The position numbers and the translations under genes were made by a program. The notes beneath the pieces were generated by a model. It did no database searches, was not told the origin of the DNA, and saw only the letters and a list, made by a program, of their open reading frames with translations. Shown here one piece after another: positions 25,703 through 34,078 of a stretch of 64,000 nt of DNA (the first letter of the stretch is position 1; every line of letters begins with the position of its first letter). Location of the stretch: contig NZ_BDAX01000019.1 in assembly GCF_001612665.1 (NCBI RefSeq), forward strand, positions 1-64,000. The letters are read 5' to 3'. The stretch comes from Nocardia alba NBRC 108234. GTDB lineage: Bacteria; Actinomycetota; Actinomycetes; Mycobacteriales; Mycobacteriaceae.

Positions 25703-26563
25703 CTATCCCGAGAGGTGGAAGTTGCCGGAGGTACCGTAGATGGCCAGCGAGATCAGCAGCGTCACTGTGACGACGGCGATCAGTGATGACCGAACCGCGT
25801 TACCGACCGCGACGCCGACGCCGACCGGACCACCCGCGGCGTGGAAGCCGTAGTAGGTGTGGATGAGCATCACGGCCAGCGCCATCACGATCGCCTGCGC
25901 GAACGACCACAGGATGTCGCTCGGGATGAGGAACGTCGAGAAGTAGTGGTCGTAGACGCCCGCCGACTGCCCGTAGATCACGACGGTCGCGAACCGGCTG
26001 GCGACGAACGAGGCGATCACCGCGAGGGCGTAGAGCGGCACGATCGCGATCATGCCTGCCAGCACCCTCGTACCGACCAGGAACGGAATCGGCCGAATCG
26101 CCATGGATTCCAGCGCGTCGATCTCCTCGGCCACCCGCATCGCGCCCAATTGCGCTGTCGCGCCGGCGCCGATCGTCGCGGCCAGGCCGATGCCGGAGAT
26201 CACCGGCGCCGCGATGCGCACATTGATGAGCGCGGCGAAGAAGCCGGTCAGTGCCTCGACACCGATATTGCCGAGCGAGCTGTAGCCCTGCACCGCGATG
26301 GTGCCGCCCGCCATAAGGGTCAGAAAACCCACGATCACCACGGTGCCGCCGATCACGGCCAATGCGCCGCTGCCCATGCTGATCTCGGCGATGAGGCGGA
26401 TGGTCTCGGTGCGATAGTGCACCAGCGCGCGTGGCACCGAGCCGAGCGCCTTGACGTAGAAGATCGCCTGATCGCCCAGGGAATCCACTGATTTCGACAT
26501 TCGATCGAATCGGCGGACCGTGCGCGGGAATTTGCTGCGAACAATGAATGCCATCGTGGTCAC
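25703..26563 (-). CDS. yrbE4B: YrbE4B, MlaE-type permease of the Mce4 importer
   Basis: 286 aa from a GTG that overlaps yrbE4A by four bases. Five to six membrane segments. The MlaE signature is visible as GAGATAQLGAMRVAEEIDAL. With YrbE4A it forms the inner-membrane permease, powered by the MceG ATPase encoded elsewhere. Confidence 0.94.
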   Translation of the reverse strand: MTTMAFIVRSKFPRTVRRFDRMSKSVDSLGDQAIFYVKALGSVPRALVHYRTETIRLIAEISMGSGALAVIGGTVVIVGFLTLMAGGTIAVQGYSSLGNIGVEALTGFFAALINVRIAAPVISGIGLAATIGAGATAQLGAMRVAEEIDALESMAIRPIPFLVGTRVLAGMIAIVPLYALAVIASFVASRFATVVIYGQSAGVYDHYFSTFLIPSDILWSFAQAIVMALAVMLIHTYYGFHAAGGPVGVGVAVGNAVRSSLIAVVTVTLLISLAIYGTSGNFHLSG

Positions 26564-27324
26564 CGCACCGTGAATTTCAGGCCGATCGCGGTGACAACGA
26601 CATTCACCACGAACAACGCCATGAACGCGAATACCACGGTTTGGTTCACCGCGTCACCGACACTCTTCGGACCGCCTTTGACCTGGAGCCCGAGATAACA
26701 GGCGACCATTCCGGCGATCAGGCCGAACAGGCCCGCCTTGATTTCGGAGATGATCAGCTCGGACAGATTCGTCAGCAACGGAATCCCGTTGACGAACGCG
26801 CCGGGATTCACACCTTGGAGAAACACCGAGAACACGAAGCCGCCGGCGATACCGATGGTGCACACCAGGCTGTTGAGCATCAGTGCCACGAACATCGAGG
26901 CGAACACGCGCGGTACGACCAGCCGGCTGACCGGGTCGATGCCGAGCACCTTCATCGCGTCGATCTCCTCGCGAATCGTGCGCGCACCGAGGTCGGCGCA
27001 GATCGCGGTGGCGCCCGCACCCGCCACGATCAGCACCGTGACAATCGGGCCGACCTGTGTGACGGCACCGAACGCGGCGGCCGCGCCACTGAGATCGGCG
27101 GCGCCGATCTCGCGCAGCAGGATGTTGAGCGTGAAGACCACCAGCACCGTGAACGGGATGGCGACCAGCAGCGTCGGCACAATCGAGACGCGAGCCACGA
27201 ACCAGGCCTGGTCGACGAATTCACGCCATTGAAATGGCTTACGGACGGTGGCACGTGCCACTTCCGCGCCGAGTTCGAAGAATCCGCCAACCGCCCGCAA
27301 CGGGACAACGAGGAGGTTGTTCAT
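26560..27324 (-). CDS. yrbE4A: YrbE4A, MlaE-type permease of the Mce4 importer
   Basis: 254 aa, the first gene of the operon. MlaE signature: GAGATAICADLGARTIREEI, then DAMKVLGIDP. Five membrane segments follow an amphipathic N-terminus. A 323-base gap with a KstR-like site lies upstream, so the eleven-gene operon probably has its own promoter. Confidence 0.94.
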   Translation of the reverse strand: MNNLLVVPLRAVGGFFELGAEVARATVRKPFQWREFVDQAWFVARVSIVPTLLVAIPFTVLVVFTLNILLREIGAADLSGAAAAFGAVTQVGPIVTVLIVAGAGATAICADLGARTIREEIDAMKVLGIDPVSRLVVPRVFASMFVALMLNSLVCTIGIAGGFVFSVFLQGVNPGAFVNGIPLLTNLSELIISEIKAGLFGLIAGMVACYLGLQVKGGPKSVGDAVNQTVVFAFMALFVVNVVVTAIGLKFTVR

Positions 27325-27647
27325 TCCGAATCCTCCTCTTTCGACGGGCGGACCGATGTGTCCGCGTACCCGTACTTCACCGTCACCCCGATCTGGAGAC
27401 TGCCCAAAGACTAGAACATGTTCCTACTAATGTCTGCCGAATTCCCAGACTCGGAGCAGGACCTTTTCACATACATCGCTGTTAAAACTGAAACGAGTAC
27501 TAATTAAGATCGGCAGCCTTCCTGTGAGGCGTCACACACCCCGACGGTCATGTCTACCAATACCTGGACCGGTGATCAACACGACAGGCGAGACAAATCC
27601 GGCGGGATATGCGAGGGCCACCATCGGGCCACCGTGGACTGGACTGA
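27325..27647 (-). promoter_or_regulatory. Upstream region of the mce4 operon with a KstR-like site
   Basis: 323 bases without a gene. At 27412-27426 the sequence tagaacatgttccta contains AAC-n2-GTT with the right flanks; only the last consensus A is displaced by one base. The stretch around 27420-27510 is AT-rich and is the likely promoter. The half next to hsd4A shows nothing I can name. Confidence 0.65.
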
Positions 27648-28550
27648 TCAGCCCAGGTCGCGGAGGTCGCGCGCCGAGAAAGTGTGATCCGCGGGTCGCT
27701 GCGCGAAGTAGTCACCGAGGGTGGCGGCGAGGTCGGCCTCGGACCATTCGGCGCCCGCGGCGTCGAAGCGCTGCTCGACGGTCGGCGCCGCCATCAGCGC
27801 CACCATCGGCCCGTAGACGACGAAGACCTGACCGTTCACCGCGTCGGCGGCGGGCGAGGCGAGGTAGGCGACCAGCTTCGCCACATGCTCGGGCGCGAGC
27901 GGGTCGACCGCGCCGTCGGGCGCGTCCGCGAAGACCGACTCGGTCATCGCGGTCCTTGCCCTCGGGCAGATCGCGTTGGCTCGCACGCCGTACCTGGCCA
28001 GCACGCGCGATGCCGTGAGGGTGAGTGCGGTGATGCCGGCCTTGGCGGCGGCGTAGTTCGCCTGACCTTCCGGGCCGAGCAGACCCGCCTCCGAGGAGGT
28101 GTTGACCAGCCGACCGTAGACCGGTTCGCCCGCCGCCTTCGATGCCGCGCGCCAATAGGCGGCCGCGTTGCGGGTGAGCAGGAAATGTCCGCGCAGGTGG
28201 ACCGCGAGCACCGCGTCCCAGTCCTCGTCGGACATGTTGAACAGCATCCGGTCGCGGGTGATGCCCGCGTTGTTGACGACGATGTCGAGCCCGCCGAGCG
28301 AGTCCCGCGCGGTGGTGACGAGCGCGTCGGCGGTCGAGCGCTCGGCGATGGAGCCGCCGACGAATTCCGCCTTGCCGCCGAGCTCACGGATGGCGGCGAT
28401 GGTCTCGGCCGCCGCGTCCTCGGTCAGGTCATTGACGACCACCGCCGCACCGGCCGACGCCAGCGCGAGAGCTTCGGCCCTGCCGAGTCCCGCGCCCGCC
28501 CCGGTCACGATGGCGACCCGGCCCTCCAATGAAATCTGCGTCACACTCAT
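27648..28550 (-). CDS. hsd4A: Short-chain dehydrogenase Hsd4A (17beta-HSD / beta-hydroxyacyl-CoA type)
   Basis: 300 aa from the ATG at MSVTQISLEGRVAIVTGAGA. It has the Rossmann motif TGAGAGLGRA, NNAG, and catalytic Ser with YAAAK. It lies between fdxD and the mce4 operon, exactly as Rv3502c does in M. tuberculosis. The mycobacterial enzyme oxidises 17-hydroxysteroids and side-chain hydroxyacyl-CoA. A KstR site starts 12 bases before the ATG. Confidence 0.88.
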   Translation of the reverse strand: MSVTQISLEGRVAIVTGAGAGLGRAEALALASAGAAVVVNDLTEDAAAETIAAIRELGGKAEFVGGSIAERSTADALVTTARDSLGGLDIVVNNAGITRDRMLFNMSDEDWDAVLAVHLRGHFLLTRNAAAYWRAASKAAGEPVYGRLVNTSSEAGLLGPEGQANYAAAKAGITALTLTASRVLARYGVRANAICPRARTAMTESVFADAPDGAVDPLAPEHVAKLVAYLASPAADAVNGQVFVVYGPMVALMAAPTVEQRFDAAGAEWSEADLAATLGDYFAQRPADHTFSARDLRDLG

Positions 28551-28561
28551 TCGGCCGACTC

Positions 28562-28575
28562 TAGAACGTGTTCCA
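28562..28575. promoter_or_regulatory. KstR operator before hsd4A
   Basis: tagaacgtgttcca fits TnnAACnnGTTnnA at every fixed position. It sits between the starts of hsd4A and the end of fdxD. Confidence 0.8.
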
Positions 28576-28593
28576 CCATCCGACAAGAGGGGA

Positions 28594-28782
28594 TCACGCC
28601 AACCTCAGCGCGGCCTTGGGGCACTGTGCCACCGCCTCCTCCGCGTCGGCGAGACGATCGGTCGCGACATCACCCTCGGCGACGGTCAACATGTCGTCGT
28701 CGTCAAGTTCGAACATGTCAGGGGCGATTCCGACACAGACGCCGTTCGCTTCGCACCGATCGAAATCGACGATGATCTTCAT
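28594..28782 (-). CDS. fdxD: Ferredoxin (3Fe-4S type)
   Basis: 62 aa from the ATG at MKIIVDFDRCEANGVC; an upstream extension lacks support. The cluster ligands are in CEANGVC and CPKAAL, with the usual IAPDMFEL. Short actinobacterial ferredoxins of this type feed cytochromes P450. It takes the position of Rv3503c and could serve CYP125 (inference). Confidence 0.9.
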   Translation of the reverse strand: MKIIVDFDRCEANGVCVGIAPDMFELDDDDMLTVAEGDVATDRLADAEEAVAQCPKAALRLA

Positions 28783-28868
28783 GAGAACTTCCTTCCACGC
28801 GGTCCTTGCGACACTATCCCGAGCGGCCGGGTCCGCGGAGCGGAACAGGCGCCGGATCACCATCAATA

Positions 28869-28884
28869 CTGGAACATGTTCCAG
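28869..28884. promoter_or_regulatory. KstR operator shared by fdxD and fadE26
   Basis: A perfect 16-base palindrome, ctggaacatgttccag, contains the full KstR consensus. It lies in the divergent gap between fdxD and fadE26 and can control both. Confidence 0.85.
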
Positions 28885-28968
28885 TTGATATGCAATGATC
28901 GGTTTCGGCGGGGCTCATCCCCTGCGCCCCGCCACCCGCCCTTTCAGCTCGACACCGAGGTAGGAAGC

Positions 28969-30162
28969 ATGCGCGTCGCGTATACGCCGCAGCAGGAAGA
29001 ATTGCGCGCCGAGCTGCGCGAATATTTCGCGAAGCTGATGACTCCGGAACGCCGCACGGCGCTGATGTCGCAGACCGGCGAGTACGGCGAAGGCGACGTC
29101 TACCGCGAAGTCGTCCGTCAGATGGGCCGCGACGGCTGGCTCACCCTGAGCTGGCCAAAGGAGTACGGCGGCCAGGACCGCACCACGATGGATCAGCTGA
29201 TCTTCGTCGAGGAAGCGGCCATCGCGGGCGCGCCCGTCCCCTTCCTCACGCTCAATTCCGTGGCGCCGACGATCATGCAGTACGGCACCGAGGAACAGAA
29301 GAAGTTCTTCCTGCCCAAGATCGCCTCCGGTGAGCTGCACTTCGCCATCGGCTACTCCGAGCCGGGCGCCGGGACCGACCTGGCCTCGCTGCGGACCACC
29401 GCGGTGCGCGACGGCGACGACTTCGTCATCAACGGCCAGAAGATGTGGACCAGCCTGATCGCCTACGCCGACTACATCTGGTTGGCCGTGCGCACCGATC
29501 CGACGGCCAAGAAGCACAAGGGCATCACGATGCTCATCGTGCCGACCGACGTCGAAGGGTTCTCATGGACGCCGGTGCACACGATGGCGGGGCCCGACAC
29601 CAGCGCCACCTACTACCAGGACGTGCGAGTGCCCGTTTCGTCGGTGGTCGGCCCGGAGAACGGCGGCTGGTCGCTGATCACCAATCAGCTCAATCACGAG
29701 CGCGTCGCCCTCACCTCGGCGGGTCCGCTCGGCCTCGCGGTCGCGCAGACCGTCGAATGGGCACGACAGACCACCCTGCCCGACGGCAAGCGCGTGATCG
29801 ACCAGGAATGGGCCCGCCTCAATCTGGCCCGGGTACACGCCAAGGTCGAATACCTCAAGCTGCTGAACTGGGAGATCGCCAGCCGGGCCGATCAGGGCGG
29901 TGAGGCAGCGCCGAAGCCGTGGGACGCGTCCGCCTGCAAGGTCTACGGCACCGAACTGTCCACCGAGGCCTACCGCCTGCTGATGGAAGTCGTCGGCCCC
30001 CACGCGTACCTGCGCCAGGATTCCCCCGGCGCCGCCCTGCTCGGCCGGCTCGAGCGGATGCATCGCGCCGCGCTGATTCTCACTTTCGGCGGCGGCACCA
30101 ACGAGGTCCAGCGCGACATCATCGCCATGACCGCCCTGCGCCAGCCCGCGTCCGCCCGCTGA
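28969..30162 (+). CDS. fadE26: Acyl-CoA dehydrogenase FadE26 (ChsE4)
   Basis: 397 aa from the ATG at MRVAYTPQQEELRAELREYF with a GAGGTAGGA site; the longer open frame upstream runs antisense to hsd4A. It has FAIGYSEPGAGTDLASLRT, the FAD/substrate loop of the family, and FGGGTNEVQRDI near the end. In M. tuberculosis FadE26 and FadE27 (ChsE4-ChsE5) form an alpha2beta2 enzyme that starts each round of cholesterol side-chain beta-oxidation. fadE27 follows after 22 bases. Confidence 0.93.
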   Translation: MRVAYTPQQEELRAELREYFAKLMTPERRTALMSQTGEYGEGDVYREVVRQMGRDGWLTLSWPKEYGGQDRTTMDQLIFVEEAAIAGAPVPFLTLNSVAPTIMQYGTEEQKKFFLPKIASGELHFAIGYSEPGAGTDLASLRTTAVRDGDDFVINGQKMWTSLIAYADYIWLAVRTDPTAKKHKGITMLIVPTDVEGFSWTPVHTMAGPDTSATYYQDVRVPVSSVVGPENGGWSLITNQLNHERVALTSAGPLGLAVAQTVEWARQTTLPDGKRVIDQEWARLNLARVHAKVEYLKLLNWEIASRADQGGEAAPKPWDASACKVYGTELSTEAYRLLMEVVGPHAYLRQDSPGAALLGRLERMHRAALILTFGGGTNEVQRDIIAMTALRQPASAR

Positions 30163-30184
30163 TCCCGAAAGCCGGTATACCCCC

Positions 30185-31282
30185 ATGGATTTCACGCCTA
30201 CCGAAGCCCAGACCGACCTCGCCCGGCTGACCGGCGAGATCTGCGCCAAGCTCGTCACCGCCGATCGACTGCGCGAACTCGACACCGCGGGCCGCTACGA
30301 CGAACAGCTCTGGAACTCCCTCGCCGAGACCGGCGTGCTGGCCGCCGCGTTGCCGGAAGCGCTGGGCGGCAGCGATTTCGGCATGCTCGAGCAGACCGCG
30401 ATCCTGCGTGAGCTCGGCCGCTACGTCGCCGCGGTGCCCTACCTGTGGTCGATCGTCCTCGGAGCGGGCGCGCTGGCGAAGTTCGGCGACGCCGACCAGC
30501 GACAGCTGGCCGCGCGGGCGGGCACCGGCGAGATCGTGCTGACCGCCGCGCTCGCCGAGGAACTGCGCGCCACCACCGACGCACCGGGAATCGTCGCCGA
30601 GGCCGCCGGTGCCGCGTGGACGCTCACCGGCACCGCGACCACCGTCGCCTACGCCGACCGCGCCGCGCGAATCCTGGTGCCCGCCATCACCTCCACCGGC
30701 GTCGGCGTCTTCGTGATCGATCCGGAGCACGCCTCGGTGACCCGTACCGCCCAGCGGATCGTCGACCTGAGCCCCGAGTTCGTCGTCGACCTCGCCGCCA
30801 CTCCGGCCGAACTGCTCGGCAGCATCGAGGCGGGCGCCGATATCCTCACCTGGCTGCGCGAATACGCCTGGCTCGGCCTGTCTGCCCTGCAACTGGGCAC
30901 CCTGGAGCGCGCACTCGAGCTGACCGCCGAGCACACCCGCACCCGCGAACAGTTCGGCAAGCCGATCGGTTCGTTCCAGTCGGTGGCCCAGCGACTGTCC
31001 GACGCCTACATCGACATCGGCGGCCTTCGCCTCACGGTCACCCAGGGCGCCTGGCGCCTGTCCGAGGACCTCCCCGCCGCCGAGGCCATCCACATCGCCA
31101 AGTTCTGGGCGGCCGAGGCCGGGCACAAGGTCGCCCACACCGTCGTCCACATCCACGGCGGTCTCGGTATCGACCGCGACCACATCACCCACAACTACTT
31201 CACCGCCGCCAAGCACAACGAATTCGCCCTCGGCGGCGCGACTCCCCATCTGCTCGCCCTCGGCGCGGAGCTGGCGAGCTAG
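30185..31282 (+). CDS. fadE27: Acyl-CoA dehydrogenase FadE27 (ChsE5)
   Basis: 365 aa. It is the shorter partner subunit: TRTREQFGKPIGSFQSVAQR and HIHGGLGIDRDHITHNYF are clear, but the N-terminal active-site loop is degenerate, as in ChsE5. It is co-transcribed with fadE26 and followed by a strong terminator. Confidence 0.93.
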   Translation: MDFTPTEAQTDLARLTGEICAKLVTADRLRELDTAGRYDEQLWNSLAETGVLAAALPEALGGSDFGMLEQTAILRELGRYVAAVPYLWSIVLGAGALAKFGDADQRQLAARAGTGEIVLTAALAEELRATTDAPGIVAEAAGAAWTLTGTATTVAYADRAARILVPAITSTGVGVFVIDPEHASVTRTAQRIVDLSPEFVVDLAATPAELLGSIEAGADILTWLREYAWLGLSALQLGTLERALELTAEHTRTREQFGKPIGSFQSVAQRLSDAYIDIGGLRLTVTQGAWRLSEDLPAAEAIHIAKFWAAEAGHKVAHTVVHIHGGLGIDRDHITHNYFTAAKHNEFALGGATPHLLALGAELAS

Positions 31283-31291
31283 CTCCCACAT

Positions 31292-31331
31292 CAGACAGGC
31301 CCGCACGGTTTCATCCGTGCGGGCCTGTCTG
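31292..31331. terminator. Strong terminator between fadE27 and the TetR gene
   Basis: 17-base perfect arms (31292-31308, 31315-31331) with a tttcat loop, between convergent genes. It probably works in both directions. Confidence 0.85.
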
Positions 31332-31363
31332 CGTTGGTGCGGTGGTGCCTCAGCGAAGAATGA

Positions 31364-31945
31364 TCACTCGTTGCCGGCATTCGAGGTCAGGTACCGCTGC
31401 AAGGTGGGGGCGAGGTCGGCAACGATCTGTCGCGAAGTCAGCGCGACTACCGGCGGCAATCGCAGGACATAGCGGCACAGAGCCAAGCCGAGAAGCTGGG
31501 TGACGATCAGGGCGGCCCGCCGGGGGGCGTCGGCGGGGGTGCCGAAGCGCAGGACCGCGGGCAGGACCTGGTCGGCGAAGATCTCGCGGAAGCGGGCAGC
31601 GACCGCCTCGTCGGTGATCGAGGAGCGCAGCAGGATCAGCAGGACCGTGTGGTCGTTGCCCTCCCAGATCTCGAGAAAGCGGCGGATCATCAACTCGCCC
31701 ATGGTGTTCGGGTCGGCCGCACTCAGATCGGGGAGGTCGAGGTCGATCTGGGCGGCGGCGGCGAACAGTCCGTCCTTGCTGCCGAAATAGCGCATCACCA
31801 TCGAGGGGTCGATATCGGCGTCGGCGGCGATCGCGCGGATGGTGGCCTTGGCATAGCCGTCGGTGGCGAAGCGGGCACGGGCCGCGGTGAGGATGGCAGC
31901 CTTCGTCGCATCCGAGCGACGGGCGGGAGTCTGCTGGTCCGGCAT
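31364..31945 (-). CDS. TetR-family transcriptional repressor
   Basis: 193 aa from the ATG at MPDQQTPARRSDATKAAILT. The HTH spans about 20-60 (IRAIAADADIDPSMVMRYFG). The C-terminal half is a ligand domain of TetR_C type. It is divergent from a FAD monooxygenase gene. The 99-base gap between them holds paired repeats that are likely its operators. It probably represses itself and the monooxygenase until a small molecule binds (inference). Confidence 0.9.
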   Translation of the reverse strand: MPDQQTPARRSDATKAAILTAARARFATDGYAKATIRAIAADADIDPSMVMRYFGSKDGLFAAAAQIDLDLPDLSAADPNTMGELMIRRFLEIWEGNDHTVLLILLRSSITDEAVAARFREIFADQVLPAVLRFGTPADAPRRAALIVTQLLGLALCRYVLRLPPVVALTSRQIVADLAPTLQRYLTSNAGNE

Positions 31946-31947
31946 GT

Positions 31948-32031
31948 CAACGATTGTAGGCCAACGGTTGTTGACTTTCACGGGCGGCCGGGTTTACCGT
32001 TATGCCTACAAGCGTTGGCAAACAAACGTTG
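31948..32031. promoter_or_regulatory. Double operator: four CAACGNTTG boxes between tetR and the monooxygenase gene
   Basis: CAACGATTG (31948-31956) and CAACGGTTG (31962-31970) are forward copies 14 bases apart. CAAGCGTTG (32009-32017) and CAAACGTTG (32023-32031) are the same box reversed, again 14 bases apart. The pairs face each other across the divergent promoters, one near each start codon. Confidence 0.75.
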
Positions 32032-32044
32032 ACCAGGAGTCGAA

Positions 32045-33223
32045 ATGGCCGTCATCCCGCTGCCCGAAGCCACCTCCGTTGTCATCGTCGGCGCGGGGCC
32101 CACGGGGCTCACCGCCGCGATCGTGCTCGCCGAAGCCGGGGTCGACCATGTGCTCATCGATCGACTCCACGAGGGCGCCAACACTTCCCGGGCCGCGGTG
32201 GTGCACGCCAGGACGCTCGAGGTACTCGACGGGCTCGGTATCGCGAGCACGCTCGTCGAACGCGGCATCGAGGTGCCCACCTTCAAGCTGCGCGACGGCG
32301 CGAAGACGTTGGCCACCATCGAGTTCGGCGATCTCCCCACCGCGTTCCCCTACGCGCTGATGGTGCCGCAGGAGGTCACCGAGCAGGTGCTGCTCGATCG
32401 ACTGCACGCGCTGGGCGGCGCGGTACACCGGCCGCTCACTGTCACCCGGGTCGCCGAGGAAAACAACACCGTGACAGTCGAATACACCGATGAACACGAT
32501 CGGCGAGGCACGATCAGCGCCGACTACGTCATCGGCGCCGACGGCATGCACAGTGTCGTGCGCGAGCAAGCGGGCATCGGCTTCACCGGTGATACCTACC
32601 CCACCTCGTTCGTTCTCGCCGATGTCGGCATGAGTTGGCCGACCCCGCGCACCGAAGTCTCCCTGCACCTGTCCCCCGAGGGCATCACGGTCGTCGCTCC
32701 ACTGCCCGACGACGCCGGCGTCCGCTACCGCGTGGTCGCCACCGTCGACGACGCCCCCGCACACCCCACTGTCGACGATGTAGCGGCCCTGCTGAACACG
32801 CGCGGCCCCGGCGGCGATATCCGCGTCGACAAGGTCTTGTGGAGCTCCCGCTTCCGCGTCCACCACCGGGTAGCCGACCACTACCGCGCGGGCCGCGTCC
32901 TCTTGGCGGGCGACGCCGCCCACGTCCACAGCCCCGCAGGCGGCCAGGGCATGAACACCGGCATCCAGGATGCCGCCCTACTCGCCACGCTGCTGACGAA
33001 AGTCACTGCGGGCGAACCAGATTCAGTGCTCGATTCCTACGAGACCGTGCGGAGGCCGATCGCCCTCGATGTCGTGGCGTTCACCGACCGCATGACCAGG
33101 ATGGCGACCGTGCAGTCCGGCGTGGTCCGCGCCGCGCGCAACACCGCCGCTCGCCTACTCGGTCGCGTCCCCGCCGTCCGCGACAAACTCGCCTACCAAC
33201 TGTCCGAACTCGGCAATCACTGA
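32045..33223 (+). CDS. FAD-dependent aromatic monooxygenase
   Basis: 392 aa. It has an N-terminal GAGPTGLTAAIVLAEAG dinucleotide fold, the middle DG motif (IGADGMHSVVR), and GDAAHVHSPAGGQGMNTGIQ. This is the PheA/TfdB class that hydroxylates phenols and related rings. The C-terminal thioredoxin-like domain of phenol hydroxylases is absent, and the length fits the shorter tailoring or detoxifying type. It is under the divergent TetR gene. The substrate is unknown; a xenobiotic or antibiotic is plausible. Confidence 0.87.
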   Translation: MAVIPLPEATSVVIVGAGPTGLTAAIVLAEAGVDHVLIDRLHEGANTSRAAVVHARTLEVLDGLGIASTLVERGIEVPTFKLRDGAKTLATIEFGDLPTAFPYALMVPQEVTEQVLLDRLHALGGAVHRPLTVTRVAEENNTVTVEYTDEHDRRGTISADYVIGADGMHSVVREQAGIGFTGDTYPTSFVLADVGMSWPTPRTEVSLHLSPEGITVVAPLPDDAGVRYRVVATVDDAPAHPTVDDVAALLNTRGPGGDIRVDKVLWSSRFRVHHRVADHYRAGRVLLAGDAAHVHSPAGGQGMNTGIQDAALLATLLTKVTAGEPDSVLDSYETVRRPIALDVVAFTDRMTRMATVQSGVVRAARNTAARLLGRVPAVRDKLAYQLSELGNH

Positions 33224-33328
33224 CGACACCCACCACAGCCCGCGCGCTCGATCACCGTTTCGCTCTGGGCACGCCAGCCCGTACCGACAATTCGTACGAA
33301 AAAACGGCAAAGATGTACAATTCACGGC

Positions 33329-33568
33329 ATGGCTGCAGCCCCCTCTCCTGAGAACTGGGAGCTCCCGGTAAGTGAAGCCAGGGAGCGTCTCGCCGAAGTG
33401 ATCGCGGCCGCCGAAGGCGGCACCGTCGTGCACTTGACCCGCCATGGCCGCCGCGTGGCGGCCGTGGTGCCGGACTCGATGGCCGAGACAGCGAACAGTC
33501 AAGTCCGCGCACTATCGCGACAATTCGCCGAGCGTCATAGGAGCCTGCTCGACAGGCTCGCCGAGTGA
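33329..33568 (+). CDS. Phd/YefM-type antitoxin
   Basis: 79 aa. NWELPVSEARERLAEVIAAA, then VVHLTRHGRRVAAVVP, is the Phd/YefM DNA-binding fold. The C-terminal helix (RQFAERHRSLLDRLAE) would neutralise the toxin. It overlaps the Doc gene by four bases (GTGA), the usual type II toxin-antitoxin arrangement. Confidence 0.9.
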   Translation: MAAAPSPENWELPVSEARERLAEVIAAAEGGTVVHLTRHGRRVAAVVPDSMAETANSQVRALSRQFAERHRSLLDRLAE

Positions 33569-33954
33569 ACGAGGCGGAGATCTACTACCTCACGGTCGCC
33601 GACCTGCGAGCGATCGCCGAGGATGTGGCAGGGCAGTACGTCGTACGCGACGCGGGACTGCTCGCGTCGGCGGCCGCACGCCCGGCGACCACGGTGTTCG
33701 GCACCGACGCCTACCCGGGTCTCTGGGAGAAGTCCGCAGCGCTGCTGCATTCGATCGCGGCCAACTACCCACTCGTCGACGGCAACAAGCGCCTTGCCAT
33801 CGCGGGCGCGATCGTGTTTCTCGCCTACAACGGCATCGACACGAGCTCCCTCGACGAAGACCTCACATATGACCTCATGATCGACGTCGCCAGTGGCGCG
33901 GTGGTCGATGTTCCCGAGATCGCATCCCGTCTCGCTACCGCATTGAAGCACTGA
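33565..33954 (+). CDS. Doc-type Fic toxin with Tyr in place of the motif His
   Basis: 129 aa with GTG start. It has the death-on-curing layout: YLTVADLRAIAED, LWEKSAALLHSIAANYPLVD and GNKRLAIAGAIVFLAYNG. The Fic/Doc motif normally begins with His (HxFx(D/N)xNK). Here the aligned position is Tyr68 (codon TAC at 33766-33768), while D72, G73, N74, K75 and R76 remain. Doc phosphorylates EF-Tu and needs that His. From memory, the H66Y change in P1 Doc is a known non-toxic allele, so this toxin may be inactive or altered. Confidence 0.88.
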   Translation: MNEAEIYYLTVADLRAIAEDVAGQYVVRDAGLLASAAARPATTVFGTDAYPGLWEKSAALLHSIAANYPLVDGNKRLAIAGAIVFLAYNGIDTSSLDEDLTYDLMIDVASGAVVDVPEIASRLATALKH

Positions 33955-34028
33955 GCCGGCGCTGACCGATTCGCCTGACCACGACGGGCGACTGATCGAG
34001 GGGTTCTCACCGGCGATTCCGAACACGA

Positions 34029-34066
34029 CGAAGGCCCGCCCGGCGACGTTGCCGGGCGGACCTTCG
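34029..34066. terminator. Terminator between doc and fadD19
   Basis: 16-base arms (34029-34044, 34051-34066) with a gacgtt loop and one mismatch lie between two convergent genes. Confidence 0.8.
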
Positions 34067-34078
34067 TGTCGGCGGGTC

